A DNA stretch of 64,000 nucleotides from Shewanella piezotolerans WP3. GTDB taxonomy: Bacteria; Pseudomonadota; Gammaproteobacteria; Enterobacterales; Shewanellaceae. The notes under the pieces are model-generated. The model worked only from the letters and a program-made list of their open reading frames with translations. It had not been told where the DNA came from and did not search any database. The DNA lies in contig NC_011566.1 of the NCBI RefSeq assembly GCF_000014885.1, forward strand, positions 4,772,501 to 4,836,500, given 5' to 3'. Of the stretch, positions 48,001-54,176 are shown piece after piece; positions within the stretch are counted from its first letter, which is position 1, and each line of letters begins with the position of its first letter. The translations under genes and the position numbers were made by a program.

Positions 48001-49941
48001 GGTACATTGCATATTAATGCTGACGGTAGCTACCAATACACACTCGATAATCAGCATACAGATATTCAGCAAATGAGTGCCACTGAACAGCATGCCGATA
48101 ATTTCTTTATTAGCTACACCAACCCCCATGGTGATAGTAAACATGCGGTACTCAACATAGGAATCCATGGGACCAATGATGCTCCAGTGCTTACTGGTAC
48201 GTTTGAAATATCTCGTTCAGTCACCACCGGTTCAATGACCCATACCCACTCCTATGGCTATATCAACATTGCAGATCTAGATAAAAATGACACAGTGACA
48301 GTTGAGTGTGTGGATGCCCAAGGCGTTACGCATTTATTAGATATGCATGCCCATTCTTCAAATAAAATTGAAGTAAAAGGGATTGGTCACTTCAACATTG
48401 ACCCCGACGGGAAGTGGGACTTCACCTTCAGCCATAGTGGCCCCGAGCGTGATAAGCTCAACCAAGAGGTGGCCGCCGGTCATATTCATACCGAATCAGT
48501 CACCTTAAAAATCACTGACTCTACTGGAGTCAGCCGCCAAGAAACACTGACGGTACATATAGGCGATGGGAAAACAGGTCCACAAATTTTCGGGGCGTCA
48601 GAATCTGTGGTTACCGAAGATAAAGTTACCCAGTCCCATGGGCTGTTAGACCTACTAGTGGGCGATGTTAAAGTCGAAAGTGGTGTAACTTGGGAAATTA
48701 AACCTGGGAATCAGCCACAGTACGGCGATTTAACGTTAAGCCCTGATGGTAGCTGGCAATACCGTGCACACAATAATACCGCTCAGGTTCAAGGACTCGC
48801 AGAAGGTGAGCGGCTTGAAGAAACCATTATGGTCACGGCAACAGACACACAGGGACACAGCGTTGACCAAGCAATGAAGCTGGTGATTATTGGCACCAAT
48901 GACGTTCCAGTTATTGCTCACCCACTTGCAAGTAATACAGTCGAAGAACACTTATTAACCCTGACTAAGGCTGATTTATTAGCCAACGTGCAGGATACAG
49001 ATAACACGGACACCCTAAATGTTAGTCACCTGCAACTTGTTGGAGGTGGTAGCATCAACCAACAAGGTGACCACTGGGTTATCAATCCAGGCATTAACTT
49101 TAGTGGTGAGTTAAGACTGAATTATCAAGTCTCTGACGGCCATGTCGCTGTGGACAATGCAATGACTGTTCACGTGGCAGCTGAAGCTGATACACCAACC
49201 ATGATTTTTACCAAGCATGTTGGCGACCTTAGCTCTCCGCTAGACAGTCATTTAATTCAAGGCAATCAAAATACCGATTTGGCGCTAAACATTAACGTTT
49301 CGAGCCCAGATGCAAGCGAAACATTAACGGTCGAAATAACAGGTATTCCAAGTGACACTCATTTATCAGCAGGTCATGAACATAACGGCATATGGACATT
49401 GCAACAAAGTGAACTGACCAACTTAAAACTGATTCCAGAAGCTAGCTTTACTGGTCACTTTGATATTCAAGTCAGTGCTATTTCTCACGACGGCAGCTCA
49501 CAAGCGACTCAAAGCCAAACCCTTGGAGTTGAAGTGTTACCGTCACTAGCAGCCCCTAGCATGACGGTTGCCGCAGATGAACCAAATGAACCAATTAGCG
49601 ACATCGATTTAGCATCGGTGTACACCGACACCATTGATTCACCTGTCGACCATTATTTCAATATGCTAGGCCTTAGCCCATCATCGCAAACTAGCTCTGA
49701 GATCTCTCAAACACCTGAACCACTTACTGAAATGGCCACGCTATCGCAGTCAGGAAGTGATGCTGATATGTTAGACATTCATCAGTCAGATGGATTTGAA
49801 AACCCGTTAGATGACGACCAGCATCATCTACCTTCTGATCATCTAGCTGATAATGATCCACAGATAGATCAAGCAGAACATTACGCCAACGATGATGATT
49901 TACTACATCAAGCGTTAAACGATATGCATAATCAACTTTAA
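35206..49941 (+). CDS. Giant VCBS-repeat adhesin, C-terminal fragment (frameshifted)
   Basis: The remaining roughly 4,890 codons of the adhesin; true homology begins after 35259. In order: twelve VCBS units (to 39018); more divergent VCBS and cadherin-like domains (for example 40083-40410, 42820-43130, 45100-45740, marked by GFTDVD and FNGDVHFGYTVSDGH); an unrecognised domain with many Trp/Gly (40773-41200); bacterial Ig-like modules (41200-41410, 47300-47580); two LamG/concanavalin-like domains (43438-43990, 45775-46395); and an acidic Asp/His-rich end (DDDLLHQALNDMHNQL) that probably holds the type I export signal. No RTX nonapeptides are seen. Such proteins act in cell-cell or surface attachment. 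The open frame's first codon, TTG at 35206, is not a credible native start. A terminator follows the stop. Confidence 0.85.
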   Translation: MRAAVPQVSPKIKRFIQGILRVDGALTITDVDNGQNQFQAESLQGQFGTLTINNLGHWTYTADNAQGVIQGLKTGESLTDTLVVHSVDGSEQKVTVTINGTDDKAVIAGTSTASLTEDKKVHSGILRVDGVLTITDVDNGQNQFQAESLQGQFGTLSINNLGHWTYTADNSQAVIQGLKTSESLTDTLLVHSIDGSEQKITVTINGTDDKAVIAGSSTASLTEDKDVHQGLLRADGNLSITDPDNGQAQFTAESLQGQFGTLSINNLGHWIYTADNSQAVIQGLKTSESLTDTLLVHSVDGTEQKITVTINGTDDKAVIAGSSSASLTEDKEVHSGLLRVDGALTITDVDNGQNQFQTESLQGQFGTLSINNLGHWIYTADNSQAVIQGLKTGESLTDTLLVHSVDGTEQKITITINGTDDKAVVSGTSTATLTEDKDVHGGQLRVDGALSVIDADNGQNQFQAESLQGQFGTLSINNLGHWTYTADNSQAVIQGLKTSESLTDTLLVHSVDGTEQKITVTINGTDDKAVIAGSSSASLTEDKEVHSGLLRVDGALTITDVDNGQNQFQAESLQGQFGTLSINNLGHWIYTADNSQTAIQGLKTSESLTDTLLVHSIDGTEQKITVTINGTDDKAVIAGSSTASLTEDKDVHSGQLRVDGALSVTDPDNGQNQFQAESLQGQFGTLSINNLGHWIYTADNSQTAIQGLKTSESLTDTLVVHSVDGTEQKITVTINGTDDKAVIGGTSTANLTEDKDVHQGLLRADGNLSITDPDNGQAQFTAESLQGQFGTLSINNLGHWIYTADNSQAVIQGLKTGESLTDTLLVHSVDGTEQKVSVTINGTDDKAVIGGTSTASLTEDKDVHQGLLRADGNLSITDPDNGQAQFTAESLQGQFGTLSINNLGHWIYTADNSQAVIQGLKTGESLTDTLLVHSVDGTEQKITVTINGTDDKAVIGGTSTTSLTEDKDVHQGLLRADGNLSITDPDASQQQFQAESLQGQFGTLSINNLGHWIYTADNSQTVIQGLKTGESLTDTLLVHSLDGTEQKITVTINGTDDKAVISDTSIASLTEDKDVHAGQLRVDGTLSVTDADNGQAQFTAESLQSQFGTLSINNLGHWIYTADNSQAVIQGLKTGESLTDTLVVHSVDGTEQKITVTIDGTDDKAVIGGTSTANLTEDKDVHSGQLRADGNLNITDPDNGQAQFTAESLQGQFGTLSINNLGHWIYTADNSQAVIQGLKTGESLTDTLLVHSVDGTEQKIIVTINGTDDKAIIGGVDTGSVTENAAGVDMSPDHAQPGMATLGQSSLSTSGQLTIIDPDSGQAHFDPNGKVYSYHGQYGHLLLHPDGHWDYAVAAGSHDWHLGSTKTTVGSQIDQLGEGQTLTDTITVHSLDGTTHDIKITIHGSNDKPYCAAEVTLQPGTEDTSQTFTLAQLLANTTDVDTNDAGKLTIANISVNHGSLKDNQDGTFTFTPEKDYNGQVHFSYDVKDDHGGLTHTGATTTLSAVGDTAIISEVTTGTVIEDGSHSSQNLGHITELASGSLQVIDPDSGENRFRYSQFGETAIKDQFNGQLRIDSAGNWGYSVDNSQLQHLAAGQTEEVVYRVHSQDGTAYELHIQVEGTNDAPVANVVALTNGTEDTHYQMQASQFGFTDIDTGDTLHAIAITDLPPASQGKFVLDGQTITAGQSITTADISKLQFIPAKDFNGDVQFAYTVNDGHVDSAKVSNILHISAIDDAAKIHGDTHGNVTEGDIGDQTTATGQLTITDVDAGQNPVFPDITSTATTYGHIEMNNGQWTYTLNQNKVQQLDPDQAPVVDHHTFTASDGSTQVVDITISGSNDKPIIESAHVAPAGTSATLKLQEVSIISQPTGANIDVAASNAENTARWGTDVTGVATGVKLVGLYKPGSDHNWITTPATTTTDHSGVGGFSRVDNHDWWHQHGIPDTVNTGSGGASGHGNVWSGGIVVFEDATGHQTIGIINRVCTGGGSEVDYLYYHAYQNLQLGSTAYSGTAAPGETINVMDGNNKLASVVADSHGHWQVAANHLSDGLHTLHVENSTGQHSAETVFQVSGNVVSNITPAGLNAELKEDAAQATIDGELRTSDIDSGDSASFNIQAQHTTKYGHFSLDADGKYHYTIDNTNPTVNQLGVNQTLTEVIPVTSTSTDGSTVTNNITITIHGSVDKPTLSASAPDAQQGTVMDLNLNVAATDTGGDTENLLIKISGLPDHALLNHGTYDNIAKMWVLHKADLTGLTLDLKAPHFHGDLQFNVTATASAGGESQSITQAVTMFINEPPSVSAAVTGSKIEDSGMGAINLLQGATDADTAEVLSVADLQYQVGTTSQSTTKPDFLSIGKDGHTLVVNANAAEFQHLAAGETEVITVSYNVKDSHGGQVAQTAKITITGKDDAAQISGHISTDERTHITEDLRLSGTHMLSSDRMTLQVTDTDSSENYFIPTGASGNTDAHSHGSWVNGDQHVGEFILHASGEWLFRADNNNSKINSLGEGEKITDTITVHSADGTAQQLTAVIYGSNDRPTITTQVISATEDTDYQFTLANFGFTDVDSHDSLDHITITSLPDVAQGSLLINGVAVSANQQISAADISHLTFKPALNFNGDVHFGYTVSDGHADSSAARASIHVAAVNDPLTDSGARDLGATDEDRSIHITQAQLLEHLSDVDGNLSVIGLPTSPHGSFSSDAAHGFTFTPATNFHGDNLDIQYQVTDGTSQSSAHASIDVTSVTDPATVSLHISAEQQVMSFGSGDKTAYAKVDGIDAGGPMHAMSAEITFVLDNGHPPSNAAVLLNYSVPGGHDQQNTITFWNASNLQFAFMGPTVDTGVNLLDGNTHRLTMTWDSGSGHLVVFDNGHIIKQQTVNQGGTFPNGGTFIAGTRDNSAGADNPTDYTASLSAGGRVFSATMVDHAVTPASVALGTIAHEPNGVLTNIMADGKGNFIDTTGHHTVTSGSGAHTVVVPVDSNAGTIPRGALLHLHPNAAVNAPDDVVTKLEISGLIKGTLLSDGHGHQHTIASLNDKVDIHGWNTASLTAQLPHDAATNMNVALTATTQAPDGKEAISIEHEGLQLDPNKPIPDATITGDSTGNTDEDHSVSGQLTVTDTDASQAHFAANDVSGTYGHLSIDSAGQWTFTPNATANALTKNDQVHETYTVTSIDGTQHQITINIDGRDDNPIVTELAAPKTVIEDGGHDHVRTSGMLSISDPDTGDTHSITEQTDVLGTYGHFSIAANGGWHYELDNALATTQGLTEGQHVTETFNVIVTDSEGGQTTHTMHFDVQGSNEAPTIAVQVINANEDTHYQFTASNFGFTDVDGGSLTSVTVTELPDPSLGMLYLHGVAVSANQVISTADISALIFAPELNINGKVNFKYSVTDGHDSSSVATGVIDIAAKNDAPTSVHLSIRDVEDHSHTFSKSEFGFADVDSGDTLQHITITHLPNPAHGALLLDGQAVVAGQQIDTDDIAKLVFTPVKDFNGESAFKYSVSDGSLDSKQYTGAIHISADNDAPTFLAGGQFASLPISAAYEFSAGQGTDLSGRNNHAVLSGAVTATTGADGTPDSAVQFHGDSSAKIEVPDLQYGQGITVSATVRFDSIADSYSRVFDFGNGQAKDNILLTHSGTTDTLQLEFIDAAGQKHDLMVPHGVTPGQWMKLTATISHDGHMALYNNGQLLGETDSGAQLPAIARSENYIGKSHWAQDGNLHGAFDNFAVFDQVISPAQIKALASANSLNDLLHKYDQIDHDQFHATVNVNQSFTINQNDILNQATDIDGDTLSVSHVSIAGNHGTIHDNGDGTWTVTPNLNYRGELKIEVDVTDGQETLPAHLTVQVGNASITGDSKLTTDETHADTGQLTVTDPDSNQDHFIAQVLPSSHGEFTIDTSGSWQYTPNKAAQALSQGQSATDIVTVKTADGTEHQISVSLSGSDTAPTSVTTDLGKVESGSTYDFQAADLLTNVTDVDTSSTGLSIVAGSFHSPHGKVSTNPDGSFTFTANPGFTGNDLAISFQVSDGHNTIDANAIIDVTPPLAITRLGYDTGISDSDFVTSDGHIILYGTGEPGSSIIGSGILSSAKTIVDANGHWKLDASATDVADGTYTMTVFEAKADGSYAQAHHRVTIDTAKPTVSINPISKDDWVDHDEHQQDLTISGTCTHVSDGDPVQVTLAGQHYQAVVHDNHWQVIVPASATASIADNAYHIRAEVVATATSDSASTQRNLVVSADLSTLVQTPHVEEDTKTAATGHLFALGSSNTVASLGVLHGNYGTLHINADGSYQYTLDNQHTDIQQMSATEQHADNFFISYTNPHGDSKHAVLNIGIHGTNDAPVLTGTFEISRSVTTGSMTHTHSYGYINIADLDKNDTVTVECVDAQGVTHLLDMHAHSSNKIEVKGIGHFNIDPDGKWDFTFSHSGPERDKLNQEVAAGHIHTESVTLKITDSTGVSRQETLTVHIGDGKTGPQIFGASESVVTEDKVTQSHGLLDLLVGDVKVESGVTWEIKPGNQPQYGDLTLSPDGSWQYRAHNNTAQVQGLAEGERLEETIMVTATDTQGHSVDQAMKLVIIGTNDVPVIAHPLASNTVEEHLLTLTKADLLANVQDTDNTDTLNVSHLQLVGGGSINQQGDHWVINPGINFSGELRLNYQVSDGHVAVDNAMTVHVAAEADTPTMIFTKHVGDLSSPLDSHLIQGNQNTDLALNINVSSPDASETLTVEITGIPSDTHLSAGHEHNGIWTLQQSELTNLKLIPEASFTGHFDIQVSAISHDGSSQATQSQTLGVEVLPSLAAPSMTVAADEPNEPISDIDLASVYTDTIDSPVDHYFNMLGLSPSSQTSSEISQTPEPLTEMATLSQSGSDADMLDIHQSDGFENPLDDDQHHLPSDHLADNDPQIDQAEHYANDDDLLHQALNDMHNQL
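35256..35259 (+). other. Single-base frameshift site in the adhesin gene
   Basis: The run is GGGG where the sister unit at about 35572 has GGG in an otherwise matching context (CATTCAGGG then ATATTGCGAGTTGATGG). Removing one G restores EVHSGILRVDG and joins both fragments in one frame of 5,633 codons. Confidence 0.9.
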
Positions 49942-49974
49942 CCTGACTGTATATCAGCCATGATTAACCCGACT

Positions 49975-50000
49975 AAGCAGTGATAATTTCACTGCTTTTT
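49975..50000 (+). terminator. Terminator of the adhesin operon
   Basis: AAGCAGTGA and TCACTGCTT form a perfect 9-bp stem with a 5-base loop, followed by five T. It lies 34 bases after the adhesin stop. Confidence 0.88.
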
Positions 50001-50068
50001 AATTGCATAAGTTTACTTATTCTATTAAAAAATTAATTTAGCAAACTCAAATGTTAGACCTAATGACC

Positions 50069-50206
50069 ATCTTCCCTGTCCCGATGCGTCAAGTTGTCTA
50101 CTCTAACTTGGAAGATAGCTTACTCAATCGGTTTTTACGGCTAGCTTAGGCTGTAATTTCTGGCATCAAACTTGCGATAGACAGTGGGTATTTTTCCCAC
50201 GGCAAG
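50069..50206 (+). promoter_or_regulatory. Structured leader before the MOT1-type transporter gene
   Basis: There are two nested foldings. ATCTTC (50069) pairs with GAAGAT (50111), and inside it CAAGTT (50090) pairs with AACTTG (50105). Further on, CTTGC (50171) pairs with GCAAG (50202) around GTGGG (50184) and CCCAC (50196). The second element ends four bases before ATG 50211, where it could cover the ribosome site. It matches no riboswitch that I can name. Confidence 0.4.
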
Positions 50207-50210
50207 CTAT

Positions 50211-51359
50211 ATGACATGTAAGACCAAGCGATTTGATAGTGTTAACCAATATTCAGGAGAGTTTAGTGGCGCCTTTGCCGATTTAGGCACCTTTCTACCT
50301 TTAGTACTTGGGCTAATTGCCCTCAACCATTTTTCCCCGCAAGGGATATTTATGGGGTTTGGCTTGTTTGCGCTGTTTACCGCATTCTTCTATCGTCGCC
50401 CTATTCCTATCCAACCAATGAAGGTTATCACCGCACTAGTCATAGCACAGGGGCTAACCCCAGGTATGCTGCAAGCTAGTGGTATGATGATGGGTATTAT
50501 CTTACTCGTACTCGCTTATAGCGGTGCGATTAAATGGATGGCAAAACAGCTCTCTCCCGCTATCAGCATTGGTATTCAGCTTGCCATTGGTATTCAATTA
50601 ATATGGATGGGGGGTCAAATGATGAGTCAAACTTGGCTTATTGGGCTCATCGCCTTTGGCCTACTGTTTGGCAGTAAATTTGTACCGCTGCGATATTTAG
50701 CCATGCCGCTCGTTATTACCCTGGGCATAGTGTGGCAGCTTAACAGTGGTACAGCCCCGAGTTTTAACCTATCGAGTTATAGCCCTTGGCAGTTTAGCTG
50801 GCCAAGTATGGATGAGTGGAGCTCTGCTGCGGGTCTACTGGTGCTACCGCAGCTAGCACTCACGTTAACCAATGCGGTGATCGCCACCTCTGCAATGGCC
50901 AAGGATAAATTCCCGCAAGATGCGAAAGAAAAGTTTGCACCAGAGCGCTTCGCCACCAGTTCAGGCTGGGCAAATCTATTGCTCGCTCCTTTTGGCGCCA
51001 GCGCCATGTGTCATGGCGCTGGCGGTCTTGCCGTGCAGCATCACTTTGGCGCGCGCACTTGGTTAGCGCCAACTATCTTTGGAACCAGCTGCTTACTCAT
51101 AGCGGCATTTTGGGGGCAAGGAATTGCTAGCATTTTATCGCTGATCCCACTGGCCGTTCTCGGCAGTTTACTCGCGATTGCAGGTACCCAACTAGCCTGG
51201 TCGAAACGTTTTATTGATGGTAAGCCTTTCTGTATCTTTGTGATCCTATCAACTGCAGCTATCTGTCTTATTGTGAATACAGCGGCAGGCCTTGCCGCAG
51301 GAGTGTTACTAGAGATGGGCAGGCGCCAATGGCACCTATATTCAGACTTAAAGCACTGA
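50211..51359 (+). CDS. MOT1-type sulfate/molybdate transporter family protein
   Basis: A 382-residue polytopic membrane protein with about ten helices. GEFSGAFADLGTFLPLVLGL near the N-terminus and RRPIPIQPMKVITALVIAQG are the two signatures of the MOT1 branch of the SulP superfamily, which contains high-affinity molybdate carriers. It lacks the STAS domain of ordinary sulfate permeases, which supports MOT1. ATG 50211 is chosen over GTG 50184, because the GTG lies in a strong hairpin and neither has a good ribosome site. The substrate, molybdate or sulfate, is inferred from family. It stands alone behind the adhesin terminator. Confidence 0.8.
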   Translation: MTCKTKRFDSVNQYSGEFSGAFADLGTFLPLVLGLIALNHFSPQGIFMGFGLFALFTAFFYRRPIPIQPMKVITALVIAQGLTPGMLQASGMMMGIILLVLAYSGAIKWMAKQLSPAISIGIQLAIGIQLIWMGGQMMSQTWLIGLIAFGLLFGSKFVPLRYLAMPLVITLGIVWQLNSGTAPSFNLSSYSPWQFSWPSMDEWSSAAGLLVLPQLALTLTNAVIATSAMAKDKFPQDAKEKFAPERFATSSGWANLLLAPFGASAMCHGAGGLAVQHHFGARTWLAPTIFGTSCLLIAAFWGQGIASILSLIPLAVLGSLLAIAGTQLAWSKRFIDGKPFCIFVILSTAAICLIVNTAAGLAAGVLLEMGRRQWHLYSDLKH

Positions 51360-51398
51360 AGTTAACTTAAAGTGCTTTAAATCTGCAATTATCAAGTA

Positions 51399-51425
51399 GA
51401 ACATAGAAGAGATGCTTCTATGTTC
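51399..51425. terminator. Hairpin between convergent transporter and OYE genes
   Basis: GAACATAGAAG and CTTCTATGTTC form a perfect 11-bp stem with a 5-base loop, between two genes that end toward each other. There is no long T run, so it is a candidate shared terminator. Confidence 0.6.
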
Positions 51426-51439
51426 CGTTGCTGAACTAT

Positions 51440-52534
51440 TTACCTTTCCACTGCTGGGTAATCGATATAACCTGCGGCTCCACCGCCAAACAGCGGACCT
51501 TTGTCAAAATCGGCTAATGGTAAGTTATGCTGCAATCGATAAGGCAAGTCGGGATTGGCAATAAAGGAGCGACCAAAAGCCACCAAATCCGCATAGCCTT
51601 TATCGATGACAGCACTTGCGCGCTCTACATCATAACGCCCAGCGACAATAATAGTGCCACCAAATACCTGTCTTAATTTGATTCTAAAATCCTCAGGGAT
51701 CTGCGGTGCATCATCCCAATCAGCTTCTGAAAGATGGATATAGGCAATGCCCTGTTGCTCTAGGTGTTCTGCCGCCAGTAAAATCGTGTCGACAATCTCA
51801 GGGCATCCCATATCTTTAAAGGTCACAAATGGCGCGAGCCTTACACCAATTTTATCTGAGCCTATTTTGCGACTGACTGCGGTGACAATATCAGCTAAAA
51901 ACTGAATGCGCTTAAATGGCGAACCACCGTATGCATCAGTTCTATGGTTGGAGTTGGTACGTAAAAACTGGTCAACCAAATAACCATTTCCGCCGTGGTT
52001 CTCAACGCCATCAAAACCCGCATCTATTGAGTTTTTGGCCGCTTGTGCAAAGTCAGCGACCACGCGATCGATATCCACTTGATCCATCTCTCTTGGCGTC
52101 GGGCAGTCTACCATTTTCCCCTCTGGATGTGCTTCATCCACGACCCAAACCTGAGTGTCTGTGGGCTTAATTGCTGATGGAGCCATAGGTGCGGCTCCCG
52201 CTTGAAACACCGGATGTGACACTCGGCCAACATGCCATAGCTGGTTGAATATTGTACCACCAGCTTTGTGCACTGCAGCCGTTACTTTTTGCCAACCCGC
52301 TATCTGCTCAGGAGTGTACACGCCAGGGGTAAATGAATAACCTTGGCTATCATCGGAGATCTGTGTCGCCTCACTAATAATTAAGCCCGTTGAAGCTCTT
52401 TGAGCATAATAAGTGGCCATCATCTCATTGGGGATATTACCAGGCTGGCTGGTTCTAGAGCGCGTCATTGGCGCCATCACCATACGGTTAGTAAGTGATA
52501 ATTGTGGTTTTAGATAAGAGGTGAAAAGGCTCAT
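51440..52534 (-). CDS. Old Yellow Enzyme family alkene reductase (NemA-like)
   Basis: A cytoplasmic FMN enzyme of 364 residues that reduces activated C=C bonds, and in relatives N-ethylmaleimide and nitrate esters, with NADPH. Visible are NRMVMAPMTRSR (FMN site), FNQLWHVGRVSHP, NHGGNGYLVDQFLR (the usual HGANGYL with Gly for Ala), RTDAYGGS and IVAGRYDVERA with LVAFGRSFIANPDLP at the phosphate-binding end. It is the downstream gene of a pair overlapping a VOC-family gene by four bases. The LysR regulator divergent from the pair is the likely controller, as in known nem-type units. Confidence 0.9.
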   Translation of the reverse strand: MSLFTSYLKPQLSLTNRMVMAPMTRSRTSQPGNIPNEMMATYYAQRASTGLIISEATQISDDSQGYSFTPGVYTPEQIAGWQKVTAAVHKAGGTIFNQLWHVGRVSHPVFQAGAAPMAPSAIKPTDTQVWVVDEAHPEGKMVDCPTPREMDQVDIDRVVADFAQAAKNSIDAGFDGVENHGGNGYLVDQFLRTNSNHRTDAYGGSPFKRIQFLADIVTAVSRKIGSDKIGVRLAPFVTFKDMGCPEIVDTILLAAEHLEQQGIAYIHLSEADWDDAPQIPEDFRIKLRQVFGGTIIVAGRYDVERASAVIDKGYADLVAFGRSFIANPDLPYRLQHNLPLADFDKGPLFGGGAAGYIDYPAVER

Positions 52535-52932
52535 AATAGCTCCTGATGTTGGCTAAAAACGTCGAAATGTTGCTGACTAGGTGTGTCCAAGGTGATCAAT
52601 TCGAATACCACTTCTCCAGCACGGACAAAAACTTGTATTACATTACTGTCAGGTACCTGCCGAACATTGTATTTTATACTGCTGCTTTGCAACTTTAGGG
52701 TTAGCGCCTCTAGACTCATATCAGTATCAAATGCAACATGACCTATGCGGCACTGGGGAACGTCAGACTCAATCATATGGATTAAGGCTTGATCACCTTG
52801 ATACAACCATTGTCCCTTGAAGGGAAATCTGGGCCGCCTACCATCGGTTAATTCCAGCACTTCCGTTAGCAAGTACATAGCATCGCTATGTTCAGATGTG
52901 AGTAAATTAAGATGATTAAATGTGATTGCCAC
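52531..52932 (-). CDS. VOC (glyoxalase/dioxygenase fold) family protein
   Basis: A 133-residue protein with the paired beta-alpha-beta-beta-beta modules of the vicinal oxygen chelate fold. The first starts FNHLNLLTSEHSDAMYL and the second CRIGHVAFDTD, with FELITLD closing the metal site. Possible metal ligands are the histidines in FNHLN and RIGHVAF and the Glu in FELI. The enzyme activity is unknown; family members include glyoxalases, resistance proteins and dioxygenases. It overlaps the alkene reductase by four bases, so the two may detoxify the same reactive aldehyde or enone. Confidence 0.75.
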   Translation of the reverse strand: MAITFNHLNLLTSEHSDAMYLLTEVLELTDGRRPRFPFKGQWLYQGDQALIHMIESDVPQCRIGHVAFDTDMSLEALTLKLQSSSIKYNVRQVPDSNVIQVFVRAGEVVFELITLDTPSQQHFDVFSQHQELL

Positions 52933-53034
52933 AATCAGTAATCTCAGTATTCAAATGATGTTAAGCAGTTTATACCTGTTAACTAATTTTGATAATTAGG
53001 CTAATATTAAAATCATTTTCAAAAAATATTTGAT

Positions 53035-53949
53035 ATGTACCACCTTAACGATCTTAAATTAGCCATTCGCATTGCCGATCTTCAAAGTGTTTCTGCAGCA
53101 GGGCGTGAACTAGCCATGACTCCCGCTGCGGCGAGCGCTGCGCTGCAGCGTTTGGAAAAGAAATTAGATTGTGTGCTATTCGCCCGCTCCACCCGAAAAA
53201 TGACCCAAACTGAAGAGGGCAAGCTTTTCATTGAGTCAGGTCGTAAAGCCATTCAACTACTTGAAGGCGCTAGCAATGCGCTAGCTGATAATAAAGGAGA
53301 ATTAAAGGGTGAACTGAAAGTTGCACTGCCGTCAGATTTGGGCCGGAATGTGGTACGTGAGTGGCTAGATGATTTTTGCGCTGTCGCCCCAGAGCTAAAA
53401 ATCATCCTCTATTTCGGCGATCAAATGACAGATCTTATTGGCCAAAATGTTCATTTGGCATTGCGCTATGGTCAACTAGAGGACTCCAACTTAATGCGTC
53501 GTCAATTGGCGATGATGCCTAGGGTCGCGGTTGCCTCTCCTGATTATTTAAAAGTACATGGCCACCCAACTCACCCAAGAGAGCTGCCGCAACACAAAAT
53601 ACTGGTACTCAACCGCGGCGGAGAGCCATGGCAAAAGTGGCGCTTTAGCCACAAGAATAAACAGTATGAAGTTGCTGTTACCGCTAATAAAAGTTGTAAC
53701 GATGGCGCAGTGATAAAAGATTGGACTCTTGCAGGCCAAGGCATTGCTTATAAGAGTTGGTTTGACGTAGCTAAAGAGGTCAATCAGGGTCAACTAGTGG
53801 TACTTTTTGCCGATCAACTGGCGGAAGAGATCCCTTTACAGTTGGTGTACCTGCAATCGGATTATCCTAGCCACAAAGTACGCAGTGCTATTGATTTTCT
53901 CAAACAAAAATCACAAAGCTATCTAACACGGTACCCTTGCCCAAATTAA
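53035..53949 (+). CDS. LysR family transcriptional regulator
   Basis: A 304-residue regulator with the N-terminal winged helix (DLKLAIRIADLQSVSAAGRE, then MTPAAASAALQRLEKKL) and an effector domain starting near GELKGELKVALPSDLG. It resembles the CrgA/AaeR-like group that represses neighbouring redox genes. It diverges from the VOC-OYE pair across 102 bases containing no obvious palindrome. There is no clear ribosome site before the ATG. Confidence 0.88.
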   Translation: MYHLNDLKLAIRIADLQSVSAAGRELAMTPAAASAALQRLEKKLDCVLFARSTRKMTQTEEGKLFIESGRKAIQLLEGASNALADNKGELKGELKVALPSDLGRNVVREWLDDFCAVAPELKIILYFGDQMTDLIGQNVHLALRYGQLEDSNLMRRQLAMMPRVAVASPDYLKVHGHPTHPRELPQHKILVLNRGGEPWQKWRFSHKNKQYEVAVTANKSCNDGAVIKDWTLAGQGIAYKSWFDVAKEVNQGQLVVLFADQLAEEIPLQLVYLQSDYPSHKVRSAIDFLKQKSQSYLTRYPCPN

Positions 53950-53966
53950 GCCAAATGGATATAACG

Positions 53967-54174
53967 CTATCGCTTTAAAATGTTATGCCGGATCATAGTG
54001 ACTGCCGCTGATAAGATAGCTAGAAACAGACAAAGCCATGCAATTGGGAGCAACCCAAATGGTTCGTTCAACAGGCCATTGGCATCAATAGTCTATAACT
54101 TGATAACTGATAGATGCCGATAGTGCTAACACCAAAAACAAGATAGCTAGCCAAAACGATTGCAACAGCTTCAT
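53967..54174 (-). pseudogene. Small two-helix membrane protein gene with one-base frameshift
   Basis: Starting at ATG 54174, two bases after the cupin stop, the frame encodes MKLLQSFWLAILFLVLALSA, then SISYQVIDY, and stops at TGA. One base further the other frame continues as DANGLLNEPFGLLPIAWLCL with a second hydrophobic helix, ending TMIRHNILKR and stop at 53967. The total of 208 bases is 69 codons plus one base. The shift must lie within about 13 bases of ATAGACTATTGATG, since a stop bounds each frame there. Without the extra base it would be a 68-residue inner-membrane protein co-transcribed with the cupin gene. Function unknown. Confidence 0.6.
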
Positions 54175-54176
54175 TG

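Noticed and set aside
50184..50210. GTG at 50184 as start of the MOT1-type gene
   Set aside because: It lies in the stem of a strong hairpin, has no ribosome site, and adds residues not expected before the conserved region.
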